Source: Bacteroidales bacterium
GTDB taxonomy: Bacteria; Bacteroidota; Bacteroidia; Bacteroidales; UBA932
NCBI GenBank assembly: GCA_017438975.1
Contig: JAFRUH010000009.1
Location: forward strand, 247,145 to 311,144
Length of the DNA stretch: 64,000 nucleotides
Reading direction: 5' to 3'
Shown here: one piece after another, positions 43,844-53,400 of the stretch
How positions within the stretch are numbered: position 1 is the first letter of the stretch
How the letters are laid out: every line of letters starts with the position of its first letter
The notes under the pieces: generated by a model
The model's input: only the letters and a program-made list of their open reading frames with translations
The model's database searches: none
Told to the model about the DNA's origin: nothing
Program-made: the position numbers and the translations under genes

Positions 43844-45811
43844 TTAAGAGCCGAGGATGAGGACGAAGCCTCCGCCCGGGGCGAGATGGACCTTCGTGCG
43901 GCCACCCGAAACGGTGACGGCTTCTTTCCGGTAGTCTTTTGCCGCGCTCCGGGCGTTCACTCCGTCACGGTAGAGGGTTCCGGAGGCATTTCCGATGCCG
44001 AGCGGGGAGAGGTCGATGTCCATGTCCATCGCGTCCCAGCCGTTCATCCCGGCGATGTACCAGCGGTTCCCGCTCCGGCGGGCCATCAGGATGAATTCCC
44101 CGATCCTGCCGTCCAGGGCGACGGTTTCATCCCAGACTGTCGGGACGGAGGCGATGAAGGCTGTACATTCGGGTTCGGCGAGATAGCTGGTAGGGGAGTC
44201 GCAGAGCATCGTGAACGGGGCGTCGAAGACGATGTATTCGGCCAGCTGGCGGCAGCGGGTGCCCTGGCTCATCGGTTCGCTGTAGACGGGGCGGTAGTTG
44301 CCGCGGGTGGCGTTCCGCATGGCCCCCTGGGTGTAGTCGCATGGACCGGCGACGAGGCGGGTGAACGGGATCGTGACGTCATAGGTGACCTGGTCGACTT
44401 CGGGGCCGCTCCATTTCATCTGTTCGAGGCCATGGACCCCTTCGAAGTTCAGGACATTGGGATAGGTCCGGGAGAGTCCCGTGGGCTTGAAGGCGCCGTG
44501 GAAGTCGACGAACTGGTGGTACTTGGCGGCCGTTTCGGCGGTCCTGCGATAGAAGTCGACGACTTTCTGGTCGTCCCGGTCCATGAAGTCGACCTTCCAC
44601 CCGGCGATTCCCATCTGGGAATAATGGCGGCAGACGGCGTCCATATCCTTTTCGAAGGCGGCGTATCCGGCCCAGAGGACGAGACGGACCCCCTTGGAAG
44701 CAGCATAGCGGGCGAGTTCCGGGAGATCGATTTCAGGAACGATCTGCATCAGGTCGGCCTTTTTGTTGACGGCCCATCCCTCGTCGAGGATCACGTATTC
44801 CACACCGCTCTTTGCGGCGAAATCGATGTAATACTTATAGGTCTCGGTATTGATGCCGGCCTGGAAGTCTACGCCGGAGAGGTTCCAGGCGTTCCACCAG
44901 TCCCAGGCGACCTTGCCGGGGCGGACCCAGGAATAGTCCCCTTCGGAAGGACGGGCGAGGCGGTAGACCATGTCGCTCTGGGCGAGCTCCCGGTCATTTC
45001 CTGCGAGAATGAGGACCCGCCAGGGAAGGGCTTCCGGGACCGTTCCGCGGTAGATGTAATCTTCCCGGGTCTCGACGAGCCACTGGAGGTTGTTGTGGCC
45101 ACCCTGACGCTCCTTCTTCGGATACCGGGCGAAAACGCCGTGGATATTCCTGCTGCCTTCAGTCCCTTCGAGGTACATGCCGGGATAGTTCAGCAGGTCG
45201 GCTTCCGTAATGCAGACTTTTCCGCCTCCCGGAGTCGTCAGCGTGACGGGCAGGAAGGCGATCCTGTCCTTTTCCCAGGCGGATACTTTCTGGACCGCAT
45301 AGGTGTTTTCGAAGGAGTTGAAGAACTGATTCTCATAGCTTTTCTGTTTCCGTACATACGGGATCCAGGCAGTCGGATCTTCCGGGAAGCAGAACTCCGC
45401 GGTTTCGTTGCAGACCGTTACGGGCGAGAAGGTCTCGAAACGGTAGGCTGCTCCGTCATCGTAGGCGCGGAAGATCACCTGGAACTTCTTGTTTGAAAGA
45501 CGGAGTTCGTTACAGGCGTTCTGCACCGAGGCGCGTTTGTAAAGGGGTGTGGAGAAGGACTCGCTGACCGATACGGTCTTCGCCTTAAACTTTCCCTCGC
45601 CGCCATAGACGCTTCCGTCGGAGAGACGGAGGGAGAGCCTGGAAGGGGAGAGGACGGCCACCCCGTCCCTGGAAACGGTCCAGGTCAGATCGGCACCTCC
45701 CGTCGTGACGGTCAAGACGGTTTTCCCATCAGGAGAGGCAAGGGTATAGTCTTTGGCAGCTGCGGAAAAGGCCGTGAGCAGCAGGACGGCAAGGAAAATG
45801 GTTCTTTTCAT
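43844..45811 (-). CDS. Glycoside hydrolase family 97 enzyme
   Basis: A 655-residue secreted enzyme with signal peptide (Phe-Ser-Ala-Ala-Ala before Lys). The N-terminal beta-sandwich has Leu-Ser-Pro-Asp/Ala-Ser-Pro-Asp-Gly-Lys and Ser-Pro-Ser-Arg-Leu-Ser-Leu. The central barrel carries Tyr-Val-Ile-Leu-Asp-Glu-Gly-Trp and Gly-Trp-Lys-Val-Asp-Phe-Met-Asp-Arg-Asp-Asp-Gln. The Asp in the Lys-Val-Asp stretch is the position of the nucleophile in retaining GH97 members such as alpha-galactosidases; inverting SusB lacks it. A retaining alpha-galactosidase is the best guess, an alpha-glucosidase the alternative. The in-frame Met eight codons earlier is not used because the signal peptide starts at 45811. 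Confidence 0.92.
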   Translation of the reverse strand: MKRTIFLAVLLLTAFSAAAKDYTLASPDGKTVLTVTTGGADLTWTVSRDGVAVLSPSRLSLRLSDGSVYGGEGKFKAKTVSVSESFSTPLYKRASVQNACNELRLSNKKFQVIFRAYDDGAAYRFETFSPVTVCNETAEFCFPEDPTAWIPYVRKQKSYENQFFNSFENTYAVQKVSAWEKDRIAFLPVTLTTPGGGKVCITEADLLNYPGMYLEGTEGSRNIHGVFARYPKKERQGGHNNLQWLVETREDYIYRGTVPEALPWRVLILAGNDRELAQSDMVYRLARPSEGDYSWVRPGKVAWDWWNAWNLSGVDFQAGINTETYKYYIDFAAKSGVEYVILDEGWAVNKKADLMQIVPEIDLPELARYAASKGVRLVLWAGYAAFEKDMDAVCRHYSQMGIAGWKVDFMDRDDQKVVDFYRRTAETAAKYHQFVDFHGAFKPTGLSRTYPNVLNFEGVHGLEQMKWSGPEVDQVTYDVTIPFTRLVAGPCDYTQGAMRNATRGNYRPVYSEPMSQGTRCRQLAEYIVFDAPFTMLCDSPTSYLAEPECTAFIASVPTVWDETVALDGRIGEFILMARRSGNRWYIAGMNGWDAMDMDIDLSPLGIGNASGTLYRDGVNARSAAKDYRKEAVTVSGGRTKVHLAPGGGFVLILGS

Positions 45812-45832
45812 AGCGAATGGATTATCAATACG

Positions 45833-45840
45833 CAAATATA
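45833..45840 (-). promoter_or_regulatory. -7 box (TATATTTG) for the GH97-creD-trmD run
   Basis: A perfect octamer 21 bp upstream of the GH97 start. No -33 TTTG at the normal distance. Confidence 0.45.
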
Positions 45841-45888
45841 AGGAATTAAATCAGGGAATAATATACCTGTTCAAACCTTTCGGCCCCT

Positions 45889-46332
45889 TTCCGGAGAAGA
45901 ATTTGTGTCCGGGGAGTTGTGTCCGCTCGCTCCATGGCTCGGGCGGGCATCTCACGCCTCCCGGGACTCCACTTCTCCGTGATTTTCTGACGGAATTCCC
46001 CTTGCGTGTGCTCCTATGGGTCCACGGTTTGGACCGGTAGGAGCAAAAACGCCCCCAAATGCTCTTAAGGGTCCAAACCGTGGACCCATAAGAGCACCTG
46101 GCACCACTTTAGACTGCTGAAGACTCTTTGGAAGCCCCGCAAAAGGACCACTTTGCCATCGAGGCGGCGAACCAGCCGCTCATCAGAGCGTCCGGCGGAG
46201 ACCGTGTCCGAGGAACGAGGACTTATAGGTCGGGAGCCGCAGGGGTGGTAGGGGGCAAGCCCTCTCAACCAGGACGCCCCGACCCGAATCATGAAGCCGG
46301 GAACACTCGCTACGCCGGAAACTTCTCCGGAA
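45889..46332. repeat. Gene-free structured segment with 11-bp terminal inverted repeats
   Basis: The gap 45841-46357 holds no convincing gene. It is bounded by TTCCGGAGAAG (45889-45899) and its exact inverse CTTCTCCGGAA (46322-46332). Inside are an imperfect hairpin at 45892-45979, the twin hairpins at 46008-46097, and a nested stem at 46228-46284. TTGTGTCCG occurs twice (45903-45911 region and 45917-45925). Such a layout recalls a non-autonomous mobile element (MITE) or a structured RNA gene. No transposase-like frame or target-site duplication was recognised. Confidence 0.45.
46008..46097. repeat. Twin inverted hairpins with compensatory differences
   Basis: Two 38-bp units (46008-46045 and 46060-46097) are inverted copies of each other, separated by 14 bp. 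Their outer 28 bases differ at one position. Each unit is itself a hairpin: GCTCCTA/TAGGAGC in the left copy and GCTCTTA/TAAGAGC in the right copy. The C-to-T difference in one arm is matched by G-to-A in the other arm, so pairing is kept in both. Confidence 0.85.
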
Positions 46333-46357
46333 GGAAAGTGGGGGAAGAAAGCGGGGG

Positions 46358-47650
46358 TTATTCTTCGTACAGAAGGTATTTCTTCCGGAGGGCCTTGAAG
46401 GCGTCGACTTCATCTTTCCAGCCATCTTTGATCCGGGCGGAAAGGGCGGCGGGGGATTCCTCTTCTCCCGCGTTTTCAATCATTTCGCGGACTCTCCGGG
46501 TTCCGGTCAACAGTTCGAAATGGTCTCCGAGGTCATCGATCCCGAAGAAGGCGTCACCGATGCCGAGATTCCGGTAGGAATCGATGACGGGGACGAAGTC
46601 GATCCCGCGGGAAAGAAGCGTATCCAGAGGGATCGGCCTCAGGTCCTTTCCGTGGCATTCCTTCCCCATAAACCGCGGCCGGCTGGCCCCGGGAATGCTT
46701 TCCGGGGTGAAATGGAAGGGCTGTCCTGTCATGTCCGGATGGCCGTAGACCTCGAAGGGGAACTGGGTCCCGCGACCTTCTGAGACGATGGTCCCGGCGA
46801 AGAAACACGTCGTGCTGTAAAGATAGACGCTCCGCATCGTCTTCAGGTTGGGAGAAGGGGGGAGGATCAGGCTGTAAAGGGTCTTGTGAGAGTATCCGAG
46901 ACAGGGGATGACGGTCAGGCTGCACTTGAGTCCGTCCCTGAGCCAGCCTTCACCGTTCATCATCAGGGCGAGTTCGCCGAGGGTCATTCCATGGACCGTG
47001 GGGACCGGGATGGACCCGATGCTGGAGTAATAGCGCTCTTCCAGGATGTCCCCTTCGACATAGAAGCCGTTGGGATTCGGCCGGTCCAGGACAACGACTT
47101 CTTTTCCGTTCTCTGCACAGATGGCCATGGCATCCTGCAGGGTGATATAATAGGTATAATACCTCAGGCCCACGTCCTGCAAATCTGCGACGAGGATGTC
47201 GAAGGAGTCGAGGACTTCCCGGGAGATCTCCATCTTTCCGCCCTTGTAGAGCGAGATGACGGGGACGCCGGTCTTGGCGTCACGGTCGTCTCCGACGAGT
47301 TCTCCAGGATCCGCCAGGCCACGGAAACCGTGCTCGGGGGAGAATACGGCGGCGACGTCGACGCCTTTTTCAAGCAGTACATCCAGCAGATGGGGGCCCA
47401 GCCGGTCGCTGCCGAAGGGAAGGAATGGCTCGTCGACGGTTTCTGCATTGATTTCCCTGCGGTAGGGCTTTCCGTCCACGACATCTCCGACGATGCCGCT
47501 CTGGTTGCTGAGGATAGCGACGCGTTTCCCCTTGAAGAGGGGGAGATATTCTTCCATGCGCTCGTCTCCGAGCACCACGTCTTTGCGGGTTTCCCGGCAG
47601 GATGGCGAAAGGATCAGCGCCAGGGTCAGAAGGATCAGGATCTTTCTCAT
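46358..47650 (-). CDS. namZ: DUF1343 / NamZ-type exo-beta-N-acetylmuramidase (GH171) lipoprotein
   Basis: A 430-residue lipoprotein (Leu-Ser-Pro-Ser-Cys lipobox). Family motifs are Leu-Ser-Asn-Gln-Ser-Gly, Phe-Ser-Pro-Glu-His-Gly-Phe-Arg-Gly, Asp-Leu-Gln-Asp-Val-Gly-Leu-Arg-Tyr-Tyr-Thr-Tyr and Asp-Arg-Pro-Asn-Pro. NamZ removes terminal MurNAc from peptidoglycan fragments. The start at 47650 matches the signal peptide; the upstream extension in the same frame overlaps the EEP gene and lacks a signal. The ATG overlaps the EEP stop by four bases. It is on the same strand as, and downstream of, the second SusCD pair. Confidence 0.9.
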   Translation of the reverse strand: MRKILILLTLALILSPSCRETRKDVVLGDERMEEYLPLFKGKRVAILSNQSGIVGDVVDGKPYRREINAETVDEPFLPFGSDRLGPHLLDVLLEKGVDVAAVFSPEHGFRGLADPGELVGDDRDAKTGVPVISLYKGGKMEISREVLDSFDILVADLQDVGLRYYTYYITLQDAMAICAENGKEVVVLDRPNPNGFYVEGDILEERYYSSIGSIPVPTVHGMTLGELALMMNGEGWLRDGLKCSLTVIPCLGYSHKTLYSLILPPSPNLKTMRSVYLYSTTCFFAGTIVSEGRGTQFPFEVYGHPDMTGQPFHFTPESIPGASRPRFMGKECHGKDLRPIPLDTLLSRGIDFVPVIDSYRNLGIGDAFFGIDDLGDHFELLTGTRRVREMIENAGEEESPAALSARIKDGWKDEVDAFKALRKKYLLYEE

Positions 47651-48504
47651 GGCAGGATAACGTCTACGAAGACAGGAACATGGTCGGACGCGATTTTCAC
47701 GTCGCCGCTTTTGAATCCCGTGCATACGGAGGACTTGACGACGGTGTAGTCCCGGATGTTGTTAAGGATCAGTACATAGTCGATGCAGCGGTCCGGATTG
47801 GAGGACGGGAAGGTCGGATTCTTGACGCTGATGACCGTCCAGTACTTGTTCAGTTCAGCCATCGTGGCGGCGTCCGGCCGGGAGTTCATGTCTCCGGCGA
47901 GGAAGACAGGTTTGCCGCCCGCCCAGTAATCTTTCCTCACATATTCATTGATCAGCTGCGCCTGTGTCAGCGAAACCGATCCCGACGTATTGAGGTGGGT
48001 GGACATGAACACGAAATCCTCCGTTTCGACGGCGAGGACGCCCATATGCCGTACGCCAGGGGTCTTCGGGATATCGTAGCTCCGGGTGCCGGTAATCTTC
48101 CGGGTCGTTTCGATGCCGATCCCGTAGCCACCGCCCTGGTACGTGTACATGGACTGGAAGACGAAGTTCCAGCCGTTCCCGAGGCATTTGTTAAGCTCTT
48201 CCAGCTGATAGATGTTGTGCCTCCGGTTGCAGCTGTCGAGTTCGTTGAGGCCGACGATGTCGGGCTGGGCCTCTTTGAGGAGGTCGGCCACCAGGGGAAT
48301 GCTGTTGTCGATATATTTGCCGAAAACGCCGACACTGTAGGTCATGAGGCGGATCGCCTTGGGAGCCTTCGAGTAGTCGGGAATGACGGTTGCGGCCTCT
48401 TCCTGAGGCTCGTCCGCAGGTTTGGGGGTCTTTTTGCAGGAGGTGCATCCCAGGACGGAGAGGGATGCTGCGACCAGGCAGATCAGCAGGTAGGATCGTT
48501 TCAT
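47647..48504 (-). CDS. Endonuclease/exonuclease/phosphatase (EEP) family lipoprotein
   Basis: A 285-residue predicted lipoprotein (Val-Leu-Gly-Cys lipobox). The EEP fold is shown by Gly-Leu-Asn-Glu-Leu-Asp, Gly-Asp-Met-Asn-Ser-Arg-Pro-Asp, Ile-Asp-Tyr-Val and Ser-Asp-His-Val-Pro-Val at the C-terminus. Substrate could be nucleic acid, a phospholipid or an inositol phosphate; the sequence does not decide. The start is the ATG at 48504; a TTG two codons upstream is in frame. It follows the SusD terminator and is coupled to namZ. Confidence 0.85.
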   Translation of the reverse strand: MKRSYLLICLVAASLSVLGCTSCKKTPKPADEPQEEAATVIPDYSKAPKAIRLMTYSVGVFGKYIDNSIPLVADLLKEAQPDIVGLNELDSCNRRHNIYQLEELNKCLGNGWNFVFQSMYTYQGGGYGIGIETTRKITGTRSYDIPKTPGVRHMGVLAVETEDFVFMSTHLNTSGSVSLTQAQLINEYVRKDYWAGGKPVFLAGDMNSRPDAATMAELNKYWTVISVKNPTFPSSNPDRCIDYVLILNNIRDYTVVKSSVCTGFKSGDVKIASDHVPVFVDVILP

Positions 48505-48512
48505 GTTCAAAT

Positions 48513-48548
48513 AAAGAAAAAGACAGGAGCGGAGGATCCGCTCCTGTC
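48513..48548 (-). terminator. Terminator after the second susD
   Basis: A 12-bp stem GACAGGAGCGGA/TCCGCTCCTGTC with a GGA-type loop (48522-48548), followed on the minus strand by TTTTTCTTT. It separates susCD from the EEP and namZ genes. Confidence 0.85.
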
Positions 48549-48567
48549 ATCGTTAATCGATTGAAGA

Positions 48568-50397
48568 CTAGTTGCCGTCGTTGGAAGCGTTGTTCTCCCA
48601 ACCCGGATTCTGGGTGATGTTCGGGTTACGGACCATCACCATGGCAGGGATCGGATAGAGATACTGCTTCTTGCCGAAGACGCGGACATTGTCCTCCTGG
48701 GAATCCCAGGACAGATTGTAACCGCCACCCGCAACGGCATGGGCCTGGAGGTTGGAGGAAGTCAGGTCGGTCGTGATGAGACGGGTCATGACCTTGCTTC
48801 TCTCACTCTCGGGGACAAGCTTGAGAGCTGCGTCACGCTTGTCGTTCGTCGTGAAGTAGATGACATCGGCGATGCCGTCATTGTCCATGTCGAGCGGAGT
48901 GTCGATATCGGAAATGTACATACCGGTCCAGGACATGGTCATGGCCTTGCCGCAAGCCCAGCGGCGGATATCGTCGAAGCGGAAGCCTTCGAGGCAGAGC
49001 TCGACGCCCCTTTCACGACGGACTTCGAGGATGACCGGATCGTTCACGTTCGGGAAATAGGTGTTCTTCAGGTACTGGTCGACCTTGGTCGGCTTGGTCG
49101 TCAGGCCACCGGTGATGCAGCCACGGGCGCGGAGGGCACCGACGGTCTGGGCCCAGTCGGCATCCGTCAGGGTACCGAGTTCAGCCTTGGCTTCCGCATA
49201 GTTGAGGAGGACCTCAGCATAGCGGAAGAGGGACAGGGCATTGGTGTTCAGGGTCTTCTCGTCACCGACAGTCGAATCGACGCAGAGCTTGATCGGCTGG
49301 TAGCCGAGGCGTGCGTATTTGTCGAATGCCGGGAGGGCCTTCTTGCCTTCGCGCATGTACCCGGGGGTACGGATGATCTGGGCGAGACGGGCGTCACGGT
49401 TCTGGCACTCTTCGTAGAACATCTCTTTCTCCCAGCCTTCGCGGTCGGTATATGGGGTGCCGTCGGCATTCAGGAAGGTGCAGATGAACGGCCGGATGAA
49501 GTTGGAGCAGCTTCCGTAGGTCTGGGAAGTCCAGATCCAGTTCGCGTAGTGCGTCACGGAAAGGCTTTCGCTGAAGATCATCGCCATCATGACTTCATCC
49601 GTCTGCGGAGCGGTGTTGATGAAAAGGTCACGGTATGCCAGCTTCGGAGACTGGGTGTTCTGGTGGAGCTTGTAACCGGAATTGTCCATCACGTACTTCG
49701 CCGCGGTCGCCGCACGGTTCAGCCAGGTCTGAGGAGAGGTCGGGAGGCTGAGGTTGTGGTACTTACGGAACGTACCTTCGAAGAGGGCGATACGGGAGGC
49801 GAATGCATAAGCGACCCACTTGGTCACCTGCGAGCAGGTACCGTCCTTCGCGAGGGTGAGATTCTGCTGGGCGAACTCAAGGTCCTTCCAGACATTCTCC
49901 ATGACAAGTTCACGGGAATCCCTCGGAGCCATGAGCTCTTCGGTATCTTCGACATCGAGCGCACGTTCGAGCCACGGAACGTCGCCGAACTGACGGACCT
50001 TGTCATAATAGAAGTATGCCCTCCAGAAACGGGCCAGGGCGAGATAATTGTTCTTGACTTTCTCCTCGACCGGGGACTCCTCGCAGTTCTGGATGAACCA
50101 GTTGATGTTACGGAGCGTGGTCCAGGACCAGCCGCCGGCGTTCTCGGAGTTGTACGCGCCCTTGCGGAGGAAGGCATTGAATGACGTCGCATCCAGGAAA
50201 TCGACGCGTGTTCCTTCGACATAGGCCATGTCGTTTCCGGACGGGAGTGCATTGTAGAAGGACCAGGAATAGGTCTGGAGTCCGGATTCCGAACTGAAGA
50301 TCGCTTCCTTGCCAAGCTTGGAGATGGGTTCCTCATTGAGGTCACAGGCCGTCAGAAGAAGGCCGACACCAAAAAGAAGATATACTAACTTTTTCAT
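48568..50397 (-). CDS. SusD/RagB-family surface lipoprotein (locus 2)
   Basis: A 609-residue SusD-like protein. The lipobox Leu-Thr-Ala-Cys is followed by Asp-Leu-Asn-Glu-Glu-Pro. Arg-Phe-Trp-Arg-Ala-Tyr-Phe-Tyr marks the TPR helices, and Leu-Phe-Arg-Tyr-Ala-Glu-Val-Leu-Leu-Asn-Tyr-Ala-Glu-Ala with Glu-Val-Arg-Arg-Glu-Arg marks the C-terminal half. An ATG six bases upstream (50403) is also in frame. It follows the SusC gene after 12 bases. Confidence 0.94.
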   Translation of the reverse strand: MKKLVYLLFGVGLLLTACDLNEEPISKLGKEAIFSSESGLQTYSWSFYNALPSGNDMAYVEGTRVDFLDATSFNAFLRKGAYNSENAGGWSWTTLRNINWFIQNCEESPVEEKVKNNYLALARFWRAYFYYDKVRQFGDVPWLERALDVEDTEELMAPRDSRELVMENVWKDLEFAQQNLTLAKDGTCSQVTKWVAYAFASRIALFEGTFRKYHNLSLPTSPQTWLNRAATAAKYVMDNSGYKLHQNTQSPKLAYRDLFINTAPQTDEVMMAMIFSESLSVTHYANWIWTSQTYGSCSNFIRPFICTFLNADGTPYTDREGWEKEMFYEECQNRDARLAQIIRTPGYMREGKKALPAFDKYARLGYQPIKLCVDSTVGDEKTLNTNALSLFRYAEVLLNYAEAKAELGTLTDADWAQTVGALRARGCITGGLTTKPTKVDQYLKNTYFPNVNDPVILEVRRERGVELCLEGFRFDDIRRWACGKAMTMSWTGMYISDIDTPLDMDNDGIADVIYFTTNDKRDAALKLVPESERSKVMTRLITTDLTSSNLQAHAVAGGGYNLSWDSQEDNVRVFGKKQYLYPIPAMVMVRNPNITQNPGWENNASNDGN

Positions 50398-50409
50398 ATG
50401 CATCTTGAT

Positions 50410-53400
50410 TTAGAAGGTAAGGGACACACCGAAAGCTACAGAGCGGAGAAGCGGATAGGAGTTACCGTCGCCGTAGTTGGAACTGCTGAGGTCGGCATCA
50501 GTACCGCGGCTGGCGGTATAGACGTCCTGGTGACGGTGGGTAAGGCGGTAGAGCGGAGACCAGCTCCAGAGATTCTCGCCGGAGAGATAGACCTTGAGGT
50601 CGCTCAGGCCCATCTTGGAGACGATCGTCTGAGGCAGGGTGTAGCCCAGCTGCATGCTCTTGAGGCGGATGTAGGCGACATTCTGGACATAGCGGCTGTT
50701 CGGATAGTTGCTTCGGCCGACCGTTCCGTTGTAGGTACAGTAACGGGGCAGGTAGGCGTCGGTGTTTTCCGGCGTCCAGTAGTTGCCGAGGTGCCATTTC
50801 GGGATGTTGTTGTAAGGACGGTTGTACTGGCCCCAGAAGGTGGATTCGGAGCTAGGATACCAGTCCTGCTTGCCGACGCCCTGGAAGAAGGCGTTCAAGA
50901 AGATGCCCTTCCAGTCGCCGCCGATCGTGAAGCTATACATAAAGCGGGGAGCCGTGTTACCGATGATGACCTTGTCACCGTGGTCGTCGAGCGTGTTCTT
51001 GCCGTAGTCGACCTTGCCGTTGCCGTTGAGGTCGAGGTAACGGACGTCACCCACCCTCCACTTGTCGGTGGAAGCGGTTACGAGCGTATTGACATATCCC
51101 TGGAGTTCAGCTTCGCTCTGGAAGAGACCGTCGGATTCGAAGCCCCAGAGTTCGCCGATCGTCTGGCCGACATAGTAGTCGGAGAGAAGCTTGTCGGCAT
51201 TGTTGTACTTGTCGATTACGGAGGTGTAGTCATGCATCGTCGCACGGACCTGATAGCGGAACGGGCTTCCGCCGAGGTCGAACTGATCCTTCCATTCGAG
51301 GGAGATTTCCCAGCCGCGGGTCGTCATGTCCGCGTAGTTACCCTTCGGGGAAGAAGCACCGAAGACGTCCGGCAGGGTCATACCCACGGTATACATGTCG
51401 GTGGTCTTGCGGACATAATAGTCGCCGCTGAAGGTGAACCTTCCGTTGAGGAGCTGGAAGTCGAGACCCACGTCTGCCGTGGTGGCGGTTTCCCAGGTCA
51501 GTCCGTTCGGGATGACGGCCGGTACGCTGACGTACTTGTTCTGCTGGCCGTTCAAGATCAGGCTGGAATTGGACGGGGAGAGAAGCTCGAGGTAGCTGTA
51601 CGGAGCGACGTTACCGTTTCCGAGCGAACCGTAGGAGGCGCGGATCTTCACGTTGCTGACATACTTCGGATCGACATGCCAGAAAGGCTCTTCGGAAATT
51701 CTCCAACCGGCGGAGACAGAGGGGAAGAACGCCCACTGCTGGCTCGGCGGGAATTTGGAGGAACCGTCATAGCGGCCGTTGAACTCGAGGAGATAGCGGT
51801 CCTTGAAGGAGTAGTTGACCCTGTAGAAGAGACCGGCGATCCGCCAGCGGTTCGCATCGCCGCCGGTGGTGATATCGTCACCGAGGGAGAGGTTGATGTT
51901 CTCACCGGTGCTGACGATCAGACCGTTGCGGGAAAGCGTGAGGGCGTCGTATTTCTGGGTCTCGTAGTTCCAACCGGCCATCAGCTTGATGGTATGGGCA
52001 TTGGCGAACGTCTGCTCGAAGTCTGCGTAGACGTTGGTCGCGGTATAGAGCCTTGTCGCTTCCCAGTTGGTGATGAAGTTGTTCGTCGCACCGTTGAGGG
52101 ACGAACTGGTCGGACCGGTATAATAGACGATCGGCATTCTCTTATAGAGGTAGCCTTCATCGCCGTAGCGGAAGGTGAAATCCGCATTGAGATGCAGCCT
52201 GTTGTCGAGGAAGGTCGCACGGGCCGCCGTGGTGTTCTTGAGGAGGCGGTCGTCGTTGTCCCTGTAGTTGAGGCCCTGCTCGAAGGCACCGATATTATAG
52301 GAGGCGCAGTAGGTCGCGGTTCCGTCCGGGTTGAAAACCGGCATGGTCGGCCATCCGGTAACCTCGATGTAGCGGTTGATCATGATGGAACCGGAGTTGA
52401 CGTACGGCTGGTGATAGAAGGACTGGTTGAACTCGAAGTTGTTGCTGACCTTCAGCCACCGGTTGACCTGCAGGGATCCCTTCGCGCGGATGTTGTAGGA
52501 CTTATAGATATCCGGGTTGTAGTTGTACAGACCGTCGAATTTGTAGAAACGGCCGGAAATGTAGAAGTCGGCCTTGTCGGTACCGCCCTGGATGGTAATG
52601 TTGTGGTCCTGGGCGAAACTGCGGTCCTTGTACATGATGTCATAGTAGTCGTCGTTTCCGTAGTAGACGTATCTTCCGTCGACGACCTCGTAGTTCTGGG
52701 TGTTGCCTGCGGCCTTGCGCTCACGGAAGGTATCGAGCCAGGCGTCGGAGAAGGGCTGCTGGGCATTGATGGATCCCGGAACCGTGAACAGACGGTTATA
52801 GTAGCTGTCGCGGAACATCTCGGCCCAGGTGACACCGTCGGTGACGTTGTCCGGGGTCTCGGTCGGGGCACGGAGCGAAAGGTTGGTCGTATAGTTGACA
52901 CGCATGCGTCCCTTTTCAGGATTCTTGGTCGTGATGAGGACCACACCGAAGGTACCGCGGGCTCCGTAGATGGCGGCGGAGGCGGCGTCCTTCAGGACGG
53001 AGACGGACTCGATGTCATTCGGGTTCAGCAGGGAAGGGTCGCCTTCGACACCGTCGATCAGCACGAGGGCGCTACCGCCCTGACCGATGGAGGTCGTACC
53101 ACGGACGTTGAAGCTCGCGGAACGGCTCGGCTTACCGTCGGTGAGGTTGATGTTCAGGTTCGGCACCGCACCTTCGAGGGCCTGGGCGAGATTGGAGACG
53201 GAACGGTTCTCGAAGACTTCCTCTCCGACCTGCTCCACGGCTCCGGTCAGGTTGACCTTCTTCTGTGTACCGTAACCGACTACCACGGTTCCTTCCAGCA
53301 TCTCTACGTCTTCGGACAGCGTGACGTTGATCACTTTCCGTCCGTCAAGCGGGATGACCTGGGTGTTGAAACCGATGCTGGAGAAGACTAGGTTGGCACC

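Noticed and set aside
43526-45496. A 656-codon open frame antisense to GH97 and creD
   Set aside because: It runs across two real genes on the other strand and shows no family features.
46228-46284. A tRNA-like or integron attC-like site
   Set aside because: It has nested stems but no T-loop, anticodon arm or attC core (GTTRRRY), so it is kept only as a structured element.
46128-46577. Short open frames in the gap between GH97 and namZ, including two that read the twin hairpins
   Set aside because: Repeated peptides in them come only from the inverted repeat; there is no initiation context, and the frames run into the namZ coding region.
50398-53391. A 997-codon open frame on the plus strand opposite susC of locus 2
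   Set aside because: It mirrors the codon pattern of the real gene; composition is abnormal (Val, Asp, Gly, Arg rich), with no start context, motif or signal. High GC removes stop codons from this antisense frame.
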